DNA of 64,000 nt from contig NZ_RCHV01000002.1 of NCBI RefSeq assembly GCF_003665095.1, positions 1,187,501-1,251,500 on the forward strand, written 5' to 3'. The position numbers were made by a program, and so were the translations under genes. The notes under the pieces were generated by a model. That model saw only the letters and a list, made by a program, of their open reading frames with translations, was not told where the DNA came from and searched no databases. This stretch comes from Streptomyces sp. Z26 (GTDB taxonomy: Bacteria > Actinomycetota > Actinomycetes > Streptomycetales > Streptomycetaceae). Below are positions 9,199-18,465 of the stretch, one piece after another (position 1 is the stretch's first letter; every line of letters begins with the position of its first letter).

Positions 9199-9288
9199 CG
9201 AACACGCCGAACCTCCCGTTTTTCTTTTCACCCTATGTGATCAGGCCAAGCAGTGCTTATCCAGGGTGCTGGCCTGCGTGGATGTGCG

Positions 9289-10128
9289 TCAACTCGGCAT
9301 CACCGAGGGGGCGCTGGGGACGCTGACGTCGAAGTGTTCGGCGTCCCCGACCGCTTTCATCAGCGCCGCGAGCGCCTTCGCCTTCGCCTCTCCGTGTTCG
9401 CCGCTCCCCCACAGCACCGTCCGATCCCCCGTCAACTCCAGGGTGAGGGAGTCGTACGAGCGGACCCGTACGGTCCGGATCTCCTTCGCCACCCCCGCCG
9501 GAGCCTCCCGTACGGCGCGCACCGCCGCGGTCCGCAGCCGGGCCGCCGAGAACGGACGGTCCGCCGCCGGACGGTCGCGTCGGACGACCAGAAGCGGAAC
9601 ACCCGTCGGGCGCTTGCCGACTGTGGCGAAACGTACGCCCTCGGCGTCCACTTCGACGAATTTCCCGGCCTCTTCCTGAACGAGTTCCGGCTTTCGTTCC
9701 GTCACTTTCAGGCCGACTCCGTGCGGCCACGCGCGGACGACCTCGGCCGTACGGATACGCGGCAGCCGCTGCCGCAGCCGCCGTTCCGCCGCGTCCTTGT
9801 CGAGCGAGACCAGCGGGGAGCCGACCGGAACGGCCGCCGCGTCCCGGATCTGACGCTCCGTGAGGACCCGCGCCCCGTCGACGGAGACGTGCTCGACGCG
9901 CAGCCAGGACGAGCCGTACAGCGCCCAGACGCCGAACGAGCCGAGCAGCAGCGCGAGGACGACGAGGAGCACCACGGCGCGCCGCCGGAGCCGTATCCCC
10001 GGGCGCCGCCCGCGGGGCCGGTCGTCGCCGCCACCGCCCTCCGGGATCTCCTCGGAGTCCGGCGGCGGGCCGCCCGGCCGGTCACCGCGCCGCTCGCTCC
10101 GGTCGGCGTCCCTCGTGCGTACGGGCAC
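9289..10128 (-). CDS. ftsQ: Division protein FtsQ (POTRA domain)
   Basis: Bitopic membrane protein linking early and late divisome parts. The charged cytoplasmic N terminus (about residues 1-50, rich in Arg, Gly, Asp and Pro) is followed by one membrane helix (VVLLVVLALLLGSFGVWALY, about 53-72). The extracellular POTRA domain then starts at WLRVEHVSVDGARVLTERQI, and the FtsQ beta domain follows (about 150-265). GTG 10128 is preceded by AGGGAGA. It lies 51 bp after murG and is the last gene before the ftsZ control region. Confidence 0.96.
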   Translation of the reverse strand: MPVRTRDADRSERRGDRPGGPPPDSEEIPEGGGGDDRPRGRRPGIRLRRRAVVLLVVLALLLGSFGVWALYGSSWLRVEHVSVDGARVLTERQIRDAAAVPVGSPLVSLDKDAAERRLRQRLPRIRTAEVVRAWPHGVGLKVTERKPELVQEEAGKFVEVDAEGVRFATVGKRPTGVPLLVVRRDRPAADRPFSAARLRTAAVRAVREAPAGVAKEIRTVRVRSYDSLTLELTGDRTVLWGSGEHGEAKAKALAALMKAVGDAEHFDVSVPSAPSVMPS

Positions 10129-10179
10129 TCTCCCTGCCTTCTCACGCCGCTCGGCGGCCGGGCCGCCCCGGCCGCCCGG

Positions 10180-11274
10180 TCAGCCCTGACGGCGTGCCGC
10201 GATCGCTTCGTGCACCATGCCGACGAGCAGCTCGTCGGCGTCCCTGCGGCCGAACTCCGCCGCCGCCCGCGCCATGTCGTGGAGCCGGTGCGGATCGGAG
10301 AGGATCGGGAGCACGTTGCCCTTGATCCACTCCGGTGTCAGCTCCGCGTCGTCCACGAGCAGTCCGCCGCCCGCCTTGACGACGGGCTGGGCGTTGAGCC
10401 GCTGTTCGCCGTTGCCGATCGGCAGGGGGACGTACGCGGCCGGGAGCCCGACGGCTGACAGTTCCGCGACGGTCATCGCGCCCGCGCGGCAGAGCATCAT
10501 GTCGGCCGCGGCGTACGCGAGGTCCATCCGGTCGACATACGGTACCGGTACGTAGGGCGGCATTCCCGGCATGTGGTCCAGGAACGGCAGTTCGTTCTTC
10601 GGCCCGACCGCGTGCAGGATCTGGATGCCCGCGCGCTGCAGGTGCGGCGCGACGGCCTGGACGACCTCGTTCAGCCTGCGGGCGCCCTGGGAGCCGCCGG
10701 TGACGAGCAGGGTCGGCAGGTTGGCGTCGAGGCCGAAGGCGGCGCGGCCCTCCGCGCGCGTCGCGGACCGGTCGAGGACGGCGATGTTGCGGCGCAGGGG
10801 GATGCCGACGTAGCGCGCGTGCCGCAGCTTGCTGTCCGGGGTGGAGACGGCGACGTGGGTGGTGTAGCGCGACCCGATCTTGTTGGCCAGGCCGGGGCGG
10901 GCGTTGGCCTCGTGCACGACGATCGGGACGCCGAGGCGCTTGGCCGCCAGGTAGCCGGGGAGGGCGACGTAGCCGCCGAAGCCGACCACGCAGTCCGCCT
11001 TGGTGCGTTCCAGGATCTGCTCGGCCGCCTTGACGGTGCCGCGCAGCCGCCCGGGGACGGTGATCAGCTCCGTGGTGGGCTTGCGCGGGAGGGGTACGGC
11101 CGGGATGAGGCCCAGTTCGTAGCCCCGCTCCGGGACGAGACGGGTTTCGAGGCCGCGCTCCGTGCCGAGAGCGGTGATGCCCACGGTCGGGTCCTGCCTG
11201 CGCAGCGCGTCCGCGAGGGCGAGCGCGGGCTCGATGTGACCGGCGGTCCCCCCACCGGCGAGTACGACATGCAC
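10180..11274 (-). CDS. murG: MurG, lipid II-forming GlcNAc transferase
   Basis: Transfers GlcNAc from UDP-GlcNAc to lipid I on the inner membrane face. The N-terminal Gly-rich loop reads [20 protein letters not shown] (about residues 4-23), with [10 protein letters not shown] and [13 protein letters not shown] following. The donor-binding half contains [12 protein letters not shown] (about 195-206) and [18 protein letters not shown]. 364 residues, standard for the family. GTG 11274 sits 6 nt after the ftsW stop, so the pair is tightly coupled. Confidence 0.98.
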   Translation of the reverse strand: MHVVLAGGGTAGHIEPALALADALRRQDPTVGITALGTERGLETRLVPERGYELGLIPAVPLPRKPTTELITVPGRLRGTVKAAEQILERTKADCVVGFGGYVALPGYLAAKRLGVPIVVHEANARPGLANKIGSRYTTHVAVSTPDSKLRHARYVGIPLRRNIAVLDRSATRAEGRAAFGLDANLPTLLVTGGSQGARRLNEVVQAVAPHLQRAGIQILHAVGPKNELPFLDHMPGMPPYVPVPYVDRMDLAYAAADMMLCRAGAMTVAELSAVGLPAAYVPLPIGNGEQRLNAQPVVKAGGGLLVDDAELTPEWIKGNVLPILSDPHRLHDMARAAAEFGRRDADELLVGMVHEAIAARRQG

Positions 11275-11280
11275 CGAAAT

Positions 11281-12738
11281 TCACCGCTCTCCGGACGGCG
11301 GCCCTTCGGAACGCCGTCTCATCGTCTTCTTCCTCACCCCGGCCCGCATCCTGCCGAACGCGGGCTGCCGCATGTCCAGTGCCACGCGCGCGGCCGGGTC
11401 GTCACGCGCGAAGGCGATCAGCAACCCGATGGCGAACATCGTCGGCAGCAGCGCGGAACCTCCGTAGGAGAACAGCGGGAGCGGGACACCGGCGATCGGC
11501 AGCAGGCCGAGCACCGCACCGATGTTCACCGCGGCCTGCGCCGTGATCCAGGTGGTCACGCCTCCCGCGGCATACCTGACGAAGGAATCCTCCGTGCGTC
11601 CGGCCACGCGGATACCCGCATAGCCTAGAGCCGCGAAGAGGGCGAGCACCGACAGCGTCCCCGCGAGACCCAGCTCCTCCCCGGTGACCGCGAAGATGAA
11701 GTCCGTATGCGGTTCGGGGAGTTGGCCCCATTTTTCCACACTCGCGCCCAGGCCGGAACCAAACCATCCGCCCGAGGCGAGGGCGTAGATGCCGTGCACG
11801 GCCTGCCAGCACTGGTCGTTGGGGCCGGGGTCGGTGGCGCCGAGGCAGCCGAGCCGGGACATGCGGTTGGGGCTGCTCGTGATCAGCAGGAAGCCGAGGA
11901 CCGCGGCGACGCCGAGGGTCGTGGCGAACAGCCGGGTGGGGGCGCCCAGCAGCCAGAGCAGGCCGAAGAGGATCGCTGTGAGAATGATCGCGGTCCCCAT
12001 GTCGCCGCCCAGCATGATCAGCCCGAGCAGCAGGAACGCGACGGGCACGAGCGGTACGAGCATGTGCTTCCACTCGTTCAGCAGCCGCTTCTCGCCCTTC
12101 CGCGCGAGCAGGTCCGCGCCCCACAGCACCAGGCCGAGCTTCGCGAACTCGCTGGGCTGGAGCTGGAACGGGCCGCCGAGCTGGATCCAGTTCTGGTTTC
12201 CGTTCACCGCGTGCCCTATGCCGGGGACCTGGACCAGGCAGAGCAGGAACACGGAGACCGCGAGCAGCGGGTACGCGCACGCGCGGTGCAGCCGTACGGG
12301 CATGCGGGAGGCCGCGAGCATCAGTACGGAGCCGAGGACGGCGGCGACGAGCTGCTTCTGGAAGAAGTACGTGGACGACAGCCCCGACTGGAGCGCCTCG
12401 ATCTGCGAGGCGGAGAAGACCATCACGAGGCCGAGGGCGGTCAGCAGCAGGCTGCCCCCGAGCACCAGGTAGTACGCGGTGAGGGGGCGGTCCCACGCGC
12501 GCCGGGCGCGGTCGAGCGCGCGCCGCAGCCCCTCGGGGCCGCCGGTCGTACGCCGGGGCTCCGGCCGTTTCGGCGGGCGCCGGGGCGCGGGGGCGGGCGC
12601 GCGGCCCGCACGCCGGAGGGCGGTGCCGCGGGCGCGGGCGGGCGGGGCGCCAGGCGCGGGCGCGGACGCCCGGGAGCCGGGGCGTACGGTGCCGCGGCCG
12701 CGTGGCGGGGGCTGGGGTGCGTGCCGGTCCGTGGTCAT
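11281..12738 (-). CDS. ftsW: FtsW, SEDS peptidoglycan glycosyltransferase
   Basis: Integral membrane polymerase that extends septal glycan strands with its partner FtsI. A basic, Pro-rich cytoplasmic N terminus of about 95 residues precedes the membrane helices. The SEDS marks are present: QLGGPFQLQPSEFAKLGLVL, FAVTGEELGLAG (large extracellular loop) and the C-terminal GVPLPLFSYGGSALLPTM. 485 residues. A Cys-containing insert (CLGATDPGPNDQCWQAVHG) lies in the large loop. It sits 50 bp after murD. Confidence 0.97.
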   Translation of the reverse strand: MTTDRHAPQPPPRGRGTVRPGSRASAPAPGAPPARARGTALRRAGRAPAPAPRRPPKRPEPRRTTGGPEGLRRALDRARRAWDRPLTAYYLVLGGSLLLTALGLVMVFSASQIEALQSGLSSTYFFQKQLVAAVLGSVLMLAASRMPVRLHRACAYPLLAVSVFLLCLVQVPGIGHAVNGNQNWIQLGGPFQLQPSEFAKLGLVLWGADLLARKGEKRLLNEWKHMLVPLVPVAFLLLGLIMLGGDMGTAIILTAILFGLLWLLGAPTRLFATTLGVAAVLGFLLITSSPNRMSRLGCLGATDPGPNDQCWQAVHGIYALASGGWFGSGLGASVEKWGQLPEPHTDFIFAVTGEELGLAGTLSVLALFAALGYAGIRVAGRTEDSFVRYAAGGVTTWITAQAAVNIGAVLGLLPIAGVPLPLFSYGGSALLPTMFAIGLLIAFARDDPAARVALDMRQPAFGRMRAGVRKKTMRRRSEGPPSGER

Positions 12739-12788
12739 GTCCGTGTCCCCTCCTGGTCGCCCGCACCCGCGGTCCGGGGACCGGTGGG

Positions 12789-14273
12789 CTACTGTCCTTC
12801 GGCGGTCGGGACGGCGGCCAGGGCGCGTACCGCCTCCGCGAACGCCTCACCACGCCTGTGGTAGTTCGTGAACATGTCCATCGAGGCGCAGGCCGGTGCC
12901 AGCAGGACCGTGTCACCGGGCCGCGCGAGCCGCGCCGCCGCGCGTACGGCCGCCGCCATCGCCCCAGTGTCCGTCCGGTCGAGATCGACCACCGGCACAT
13001 CCGGGGCGTGTCGCGCGAGGGCTTCGCGGATGAGGTGACGGTCCGCGCCCAGCAGCACGGCGCCGCGCAGCCGCCCGGCCGACGCCGCCACGAGCCCGTC
13101 GAACGTCGCGCCCTTCGCGAGCCCTCCCGCGATCCACACGACGGGGTCGTACGCGGCCAACGAGGCTTCCGCGGCATGGGTGTTGGTGGCCTTGGAGTCG
13201 TCCACCCAGCGCACGTCGGCCACGTCAGCGACGTGCTCGATGCGGTGCGCGTCGGGGCGGAAGGCGCGCAGCCCGTCCCGTACGGCAGCGGCCGGTACGC
13301 CGTAGGCGCGGGCGAGGGCGGCGGCGGCCAGGGCGTTGGCGATGTTGTGCGGGGCGGGCGGGTCGACGTCGCCGACCTCGGCCAGCTCCTGGGCCTGCTG
13401 GTGACGGCGTTCCACGAACGCGCGGTCGACCAACAGGCCGTCCACGACGCCGAGTTCGGAGGGGCCGGGGGCGCCGAGGGTGAAGCCGACGGCGCGGCAG
13501 CCCTCGACGACGTCGGCCGCGCGCACCAGGTCGGTGGTCGCCGGGTCCGCGGTGTTGTGGACGCAGGCGACCTGGTTGCCCTCGTAGATCCGGCCCTTGT
13601 CGGCGGCGTACGCCTCCATGGAGCCGTGCCAGTCGAGGTGGTCGGGCGCGAGGTTGAGGACGGCGGCGGAGTGCGCGCGTACGCTCGGCGCCCAGTGCAG
13701 CTGGTAGCTGGACAGTTCGACGGCCAGCACGTCGTACGGCTCCGGGGAGAGCACGACGTCGATCAGCGGGGTGCCGATGTTGCCGACGGCCGCGGTGCGC
13801 AGACCGGCGGCCTCCAGGATGGCGGCGAGCATCCGCACGGTGGTGGTCTTGCCGTTGGTGCCGGTGACGGCGAGCCAGGGCGCGGCCGTACGGCCGTCGG
13901 CGCCGCGCAGCCGCCAGGCCAGTTCCACGTCGCCCCACACCGGGACGCCCGCCGCCGCCGCGGCGGCGAACAGCGGGCCGTCCGGCTTCCAGCCGGGCGA
14001 GGTGACAACGAGGTCGGTGCCCGCGGGCAGCGTGGCGCCGTCGCCGAGGCGGACGGCGACGCCGTTCGCGGCGAGCGGTTCGGCGCGGGCGCGGTGCGCC
14101 TCGCCGTCGCCGCCGTCCACGACGGTGACGGCGGCGCCGCACCGGGCCAGCGCGCGGGCGGCGCTGACGCCGCTCACGCCCAGCCCGGCGACGGTGACCT
14201 GACGGCCCGTGAAGTCCGCGGGCGCGTCAGTGCCGCCCGGCTCGGTCGCGCCACTCAATTCGAGGCCGCCCAC
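12789..14273 (-). CDS. murD: MurD, UDP-MurNAc-L-alanine--D-glutamate ligase
   Basis: Adds D-Glu to UDP-MurNAc-L-Ala. The N-terminal Rossmann-like domain begins [20 protein letters not shown], the ATP loop is [13 protein letters not shown], and later marks include [20 protein letters not shown] and [13 protein letters not shown]. The frame is open into mraY; the start is either GTG 14273 (19-nt overlap with mraY) or TTG 14258 (TTGA overlap, with a G-rich stretch upstream). I use GTG 14273, giving 494 residues, without strong preference. Confidence 0.94.
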   Translation of the reverse strand: MGGLELSGATEPGGTDAPADFTGRQVTVAGLGVSGVSAARALARCGAAVTVVDGGDGEAHRARAEPLAANGVAVRLGDGATLPAGTDLVVTSPGWKPDGPLFAAAAAAGVPVWGDVELAWRLRGADGRTAAPWLAVTGTNGKTTTVRMLAAILEAAGLRTAAVGNIGTPLIDVVLSPEPYDVLAVELSSYQLHWAPSVRAHSAAVLNLAPDHLDWHGSMEAYAADKGRIYEGNQVACVHNTADPATTDLVRAADVVEGCRAVGFTLGAPGPSELGVVDGLLVDRAFVERRHQQAQELAEVGDVDPPAPHNIANALAAAALARAYGVPAAAVRDGLRAFRPDAHRIEHVADVADVRWVDDSKATNTHAAEASLAAYDPVVWIAGGLAKGATFDGLVAASAGRLRGAVLLGADRHLIREALARHAPDVPVVDLDRTDTGAMAAAVRAAARLARPGDTVLLAPACASMDMFTNYHRRGEAFAEAVRALAAVPTAEGQ

Positions 14274-15319
14274 CCTGCGTAGAAGATGCCGATGCCGAGG
14301 ATGGCGCACATGCCCTGGATGATCCAGAAGCGGACCACGACCAGCACCTCCGACCAGCCCTTCAGCTCGAAGTGGTGCTGGAGGGGCGCCATCTTGAAGA
14401 CGCGCTTCCCGGTCAGCCGGAACGAGCCGACCTGGATGACCACGGACATCGTGATGAGCACGAACAGGCCGCCGAGGACGGCGAGCAGCAGCTCCGTACG
14501 GGAGCAGATCGCCAGTCCGGCGAGGGCGCCGCCCAGGGCCAGGGAGCCGGTGTCGCCCATGAAGATCTTCGCGGGCGAGGTGTTCCACCACAGGAAGCCG
14601 AAGCAGGCGCCCATGAGCGCGGCGGCCACGACGGCCAGGTCCAGCGGGTCGCGTACCTCGTAGCAACCGGGGCCCGCGCTCAGCGGGTTGGCGCAGGACT
14701 CCTGGTGCTCCCAGACGCAGATGAAGGTGTACGCGCCGAAGACCATCACGGAGGCGCCGGTGGCCAGGCCGTCCAGACCGTCCGTCAGGTTCACGCCGTT
14801 CGACATCGCGAGGATCATGAACAGCGCCCAGATGACGAAGATCACCGGGCCGAGGTACCAGCCGAAGTCCTGGGTGAACGACAGCCTGGTGGAGGCCGGC
14901 GTCAGGTTCCGGTTGTCCGCGAAGTTCAGGGCCAGGACCGCGAAGGCGATGCCGACGATGAGCTGTCCGGCCATCTTCGCCTTGGCCCGCAGACCGAGGC
15001 TCCGCTGCTTGACGATCTTGATGTAGTCGTCCAGGAAGCCGACCACGCCCATGCCCGCGAAGAGGAACAGCACCAGCAGGCCCGAGAAGGACGGCTGGCT
15101 GCCGGTCAGCAGCTTCGTCAGGACGTACGCCGCGAGCGTCGCGAAGATGAACGCGATGCCGCCCATCGTCGGGGTGCCGCGCTTGCTGTGGTGGTTCCGC
15201 GGCCCGTCGTCGCGGATGAACTGCCCGTAGCCCTTGCGGGCCAGCAGTTTGATCAGCAACGGCGTCCCGATCAGGGACAGGAAGAGACCGATGACCCCCG
15301 AGAACAGGATTTGCCTCAT
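14255..15319 (-). CDS. mraY: MraY, phospho-MurNAc-pentapeptide translocase
   Basis: Moves phospho-MurNAc-pentapeptide onto undecaprenyl phosphate to make lipid I. Polytopic membrane protein of 354 residues with about ten helices. Family motifs include [15 protein letters not shown], the catalytic Asp pair in [16 protein letters not shown], the [12 protein letters not shown] loop and [23 protein letters not shown] 15319 overlaps the murF stop by 4 nt (ATGA), a sign of translational coupling. Confidence 0.98.
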   Translation of the reverse strand: MRQILFSGVIGLFLSLIGTPLLIKLLARKGYGQFIRDDGPRNHHSKRGTPTMGGIAFIFATLAAYVLTKLLTGSQPSFSGLLVLFLFAGMGVVGFLDDYIKIVKQRSLGLRAKAKMAGQLIVGIAFAVLALNFADNRNLTPASTRLSFTQDFGWYLGPVIFVIWALFMILAMSNGVNLTDGLDGLATGASVMVFGAYTFICVWEHQESCANPLSAGPGCYEVRDPLDLAVVAAALMGACFGFLWWNTSPAKIFMGDTGSLALGGALAGLAICSRTELLLAVLGGLFVLITMSVVIQVGSFRLTGKRVFKMAPLQHHFELKGWSEVLVVVRFWIIQGMCAILGIGIFYAGWAASN

Positions 15320-16722
15320 CCGGCAGCGACCTCGCCCTCGTCGAGCAGGGCGAGCGCGACCCGCTCCAGCCCCACCGACCGAGACGCCTTCACCAGTACG
15401 ACATCCCCCGGGCGCAGTTCCCTGCGCAGCAGGTCGACCGCCGCCTGAGCGTCGGACACGTGCACCGACTCCTCACCCCACGAACCCTCGTTCTTGGCGC
15501 CCGCGTCGAGCCAGACGGCCTCCTGGCCGCCCACCGCCACGAGCTTGCTGACGTTGAGCCGGACGGCGAGCCGCCCGACCGCGTCGTGCTCGGTGAGCGA
15601 CTCGTCACCGAGCTCGGCCATCTCCCCGAGCACCGCCCAGGTCCGCCGTCCCCCGGCCATGGCGGCGAGCGCGCGCAGCGCGGCCCGCACGGAGTCGGGG
15701 TTGGCGTTGTAGGCGTCGTTGACGACCGTGACGCCGTCGGCGCGCTCGCTGACCTCCATCCGCCAGCGGGAGAGCGTGCCCGCGGCGGAGAGGGCCTCGG
15801 CGATCTCCACGACGAACATGCCCAACTCGTGGGCGACGGCCGCCGCTGCGAGCGCGTTCGACACGTGGTGCTCACCGTACAGCCGCATGGTCACGTCACC
15901 GCACCCGGAGGGTGTGTGAAGCGTGAAAGCGGGCCTGCCCTGCTCGGTGAGCCGGACGTCGGTGGCGCGTACGTGCGCGTCGGCGGACTCCCCGAAGAGG
16001 ACGACGCGTGCCTTCGTACGGTCCGCCATGGCGCGTACGTACGTGTCGTCCGCGTTCAGCACGGCGACGCCGCCGTCCTCGGCCGCGGGCAGCGACTCGA
16101 CCAGCTCGCCCTTGGCCTGCGCGATGGCGTCCCGGCCGCCGAACTCCCCGATGTGGGCGACGCCGACGTTCAGCACGACGCCGACGCGGGGCGGCACCAG
16201 CTCGGTGAGGTAGCGGATGTGGCCGATGCCGCGGGCGCCCATCTCCAGGACGAGGAAGCGGGTGTCCCGTTCGGCGCGCAGCGCGGTGACGGGCAGCCCG
16301 ATCTCGTTGTTGAGGGAACCGGCGGGCCAGACGGTCGGGCCCAGCCGCTCCAGGAGCTGCGCGAGCAGGTCCTTGGTGCTGGTCTTGCCCGCCGAGCCGG
16401 TGAGGGCGACGACGCGGGTGCCGAGGCGGGCCACGGTGTACCGGGCGAGGGCGCCGAGCGCCTTCTCGACGTCGTCCACGACGATCGCCGGTACGCCCAC
16501 GGGCCGGGTCGCGAGGACGGCGACGGCACCGTCCTCGACGGCCCGCACGGCGTAGTCGTGGCCGTCGACGCGCTCGCCGTCGAAGGCGGCGAACAGTCCG
16601 CCCGGCGTCACCTGCCGGGAGTCGATCACGACCGGGCCGGTCACCTCGGCGTCCGGGTCCGGTATGTCGCGCTGCCGCCCGGAGACGGCGGCGGCGATCT
16701 CGGTGAGGGTGAGGGGGATCAT
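15316..16722 (-). CDS. murF: MurF, D-Ala-D-Ala adding ligase
   Basis: Completes the UDP-MurNAc-pentapeptide. The N-terminal substrate domain contains [20 protein letters not shown], the ATP loop reads [16 protein letters not shown], and downstream marks are [11 protein letters not shown] and [17 protein letters not shown]. 468 residues, normal size. The start overlaps the murE stop by 4 nt and the end overlaps mraY by 4 nt. Confidence 0.97.
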   Translation of the reverse strand: MIPLTLTEIAAAVSGRQRDIPDPDAEVTGPVVIDSRQVTPGGLFAAFDGERVDGHDYAVRAVEDGAVAVLATRPVGVPAIVVDDVEKALGALARYTVARLGTRVVALTGSAGKTSTKDLLAQLLERLGPTVWPAGSLNNEIGLPVTALRAERDTRFLVLEMGARGIGHIRYLTELVPPRVGVVLNVGVAHIGEFGGRDAIAQAKGELVESLPAAEDGGVAVLNADDTYVRAMADRTKARVVLFGESADAHVRATDVRLTEQGRPAFTLHTPSGCGDVTMRLYGEHHVSNALAAAAVAHELGMFVVEIAEALSAAGTLSRWRMEVSERADGVTVVNDAYNANPDSVRAALRALAAMAGGRRTWAVLGEMAELGDESLTEHDAVGRLAVRLNVSKLVAVGGQEAVWLDAGAKNEGSWGEESVHVSDAQAAVDLLRRELRPGDVVLVKASRSVGLERVALALLDEGEVAAG

Positions 16723-18380
16723 CGGTTCTGGTCGTCCGCCTGGGAGTTGTCGTCCGGCTCGGGTCCGCGCGCCCGTGCGCCGTGCTGTCGTACGCCCTGC
16801 TGTTCCGCGCCGCCGCGCGCCGCCTCGATGGCCGCGCGCAGCACCTTCCGGTCGTCGAACGGGCGGACCACGCCCGCGATGTCCTGGCCCAGCTCGTGGC
16901 CCTTGCCGAGGACGAGGACGCTGTCCCCCGGCTCCGCGCGGGCCACGGCCGCGGTGACGGCCGCCGCCCGGTCCTCCTCGACCAGCACGGTGCCGCGCTC
17001 GTACGCGGGGACCTCGGCGGCGCCGGCCAGCATGGTGGCCAGGATCGCCAGCGGGTCCTCCGTACGCGGGTTGTCGGAGGTGAGCACGGCGGTGTCGGAG
17101 AGGCGGGCGAGGGCCGCGCCCATCGCGGTCCGCTTGTGCGGGTCGCGGTCGCCACCGCAGCCGAGGACGGCGTGCACGGCGCCGTCGGTGACCTTGCGGA
17201 TGGCGTAGAGGACGGACTCGACGGCGTCGGGCTTGTGCGCGTAGTCGACGACGGCGAGGTACGGCTGCCCGGCGTCGACCCGTTCCAGCCGCCCCGGCAC
17301 GCCCGGTACGGCGGCGACGCCGTCGGCGGCGGCCTGCGGGTCGACCCCGGCGACGGCGAGGGCGACGACGGCGGCGAGCGCGTTGGCGACGTTGAACGGG
17401 CCGGGGAGCGGCGCGACGGCGGTCACGGTGACGCCCTCGGGGCCCAGGATGGTGAACGTCGAGCCCAGCGGCCCCACTTCGACCCCGTCCGCGCGCCAGT
17501 CGGCGTCGGGGTGGCCCTCGGCGGAGAAGGTGGTGACGGGGACCTCGGACTCGGTGATGAGGCGGAAGCCGTACTCGTCGTCGAAGTTGACGACGCCCGC
17601 GCGGGACCGCGCCTTGGTGAACAGCTGCCGCTTCGCGCGGAAGTAGTCCTCCATGTCCGGGTGGAAGTCCAGGTGCTCGGGGCTGAGGTTGTTGAAGACG
17701 GCGACGTCGAAGACGCAGCCGTCGACCCGGCCCAGCACCAGCGCGTGGCTGGAGACCTCCATGGCGACGGACCGTACGCCGCGTTCCCGCATCACCGCGA
17801 ACAGCGCCTGGAGTTCGGTGGCCTCGGGCGTCGTACGCTCCGACTTGAGGCGCTCGTCCCCGATCCGGGACTCGACGGTGCCGATCAGGCCGGTGAGCGA
17901 GCCGTCCTTCTCGGCGGCCTTCCGCAGACCGCCCTCGATCAGGTACGCCGTGGTGGTCTTGCCGGAGGTGCCGGTGATGCCGATCTGGAGCAGGTCCTCG
18001 CCCGGCTCGCCGTAGATCCGGGCGGCCAGCGCGCCCATCCGGGCCCGGGGGTCGGGCACGGTGAGGACGGGGAGCCCGGTGGCGGCGGCCCGTTCCGTAC
18101 CGGTCGGGTCGGTGAGGACGGCGACGGCGCCGAGGCTCAGGGCCTGGGTGGCGAAGTCCGCGCCGTGGAAACGGGCGCCGGGCAGCGCGGCGTACACGTC
18201 GCCGGGCCGCACCGCGCGCGAGTCGTGCGTGATGCCGGTGGCGGCGGGGGCCGGGGCCCCGTCCGTCGGCTCACCGTCGGGCGCCGGGACGCCCAGCTGC
18301 GCGGCCAGCTCGGCCAGGGGCGCGGGGCGGGGGTGTTCCGGGCGCGGCGGCGCGGTGGGGTTCTGATCAGCTTGTGGCAC
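16719..18380 (-). CDS. murE: MurE, diaminopimelate-adding ligase
   Basis: Adds diaminopimelate (LL-Dap expected in Streptomyces) to UDP-MurNAc-L-Ala-D-Glu. Seen are ITHDSRAVRPGDVYAALPGA, the ATP loop GITGTSGKTTTAYLIEGGLR, the carbamylated-lysine region with DFHPDMEDYFRAK, and the Dap-recognition motif DNPR in LTSDNPRTEDP. The frame continues upstream into ftsI; I choose GTG 18380 (553 residues) because this gives the family's usual N terminus after a short Pro-rich lead. An 85-nt gap separates it from ftsI. Confidence 0.94.
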   Translation of the reverse strand: MPQADQNPTAPPRPEHPRPAPLAELAAQLGVPAPDGEPTDGAPAPAATGITHDSRAVRPGDVYAALPGARFHGADFATQALSLGAVAVLTDPTGTERAAATGLPVLTVPDPRARMGALAARIYGEPGEDLLQIGITGTSGKTTTAYLIEGGLRKAAEKDGSLTGLIGTVESRIGDERLKSERTTPEATELQALFAVMRERGVRSVAMEVSSHALVLGRVDGCVFDVAVFNNLSPEHLDFHPDMEDYFRAKRQLFTKARSRAGVVNFDDEYGFRLITESEVPVTTFSAEGHPDADWRADGVEVGPLGSTFTILGPEGVTVTAVAPLPGPFNVANALAAVVALAVAGVDPQAAADGVAAVPGVPGRLERVDAGQPYLAVVDYAHKPDAVESVLYAIRKVTDGAVHAVLGCGGDRDPHKRTAMGAALARLSDTAVLTSDNPRTEDPLAILATMLAGAAEVPAYERGTVLVEEDRAAAVTAAVARAEPGDSVLVLGKGHELGQDIAGVVRPFDDRKVLRAAIEAARGGAEQQGVRQHGARARGPEPDDNSQADDQNR

Positions 18381-18465
18381 GGCGGTGAGCGTACCGGGCG
18401 GCGGCTGCGCGTCGCGAAGTGAGGGGCGCGGGGGGTCCGCGGAGTCCGAGCGGTGCGACGCACCG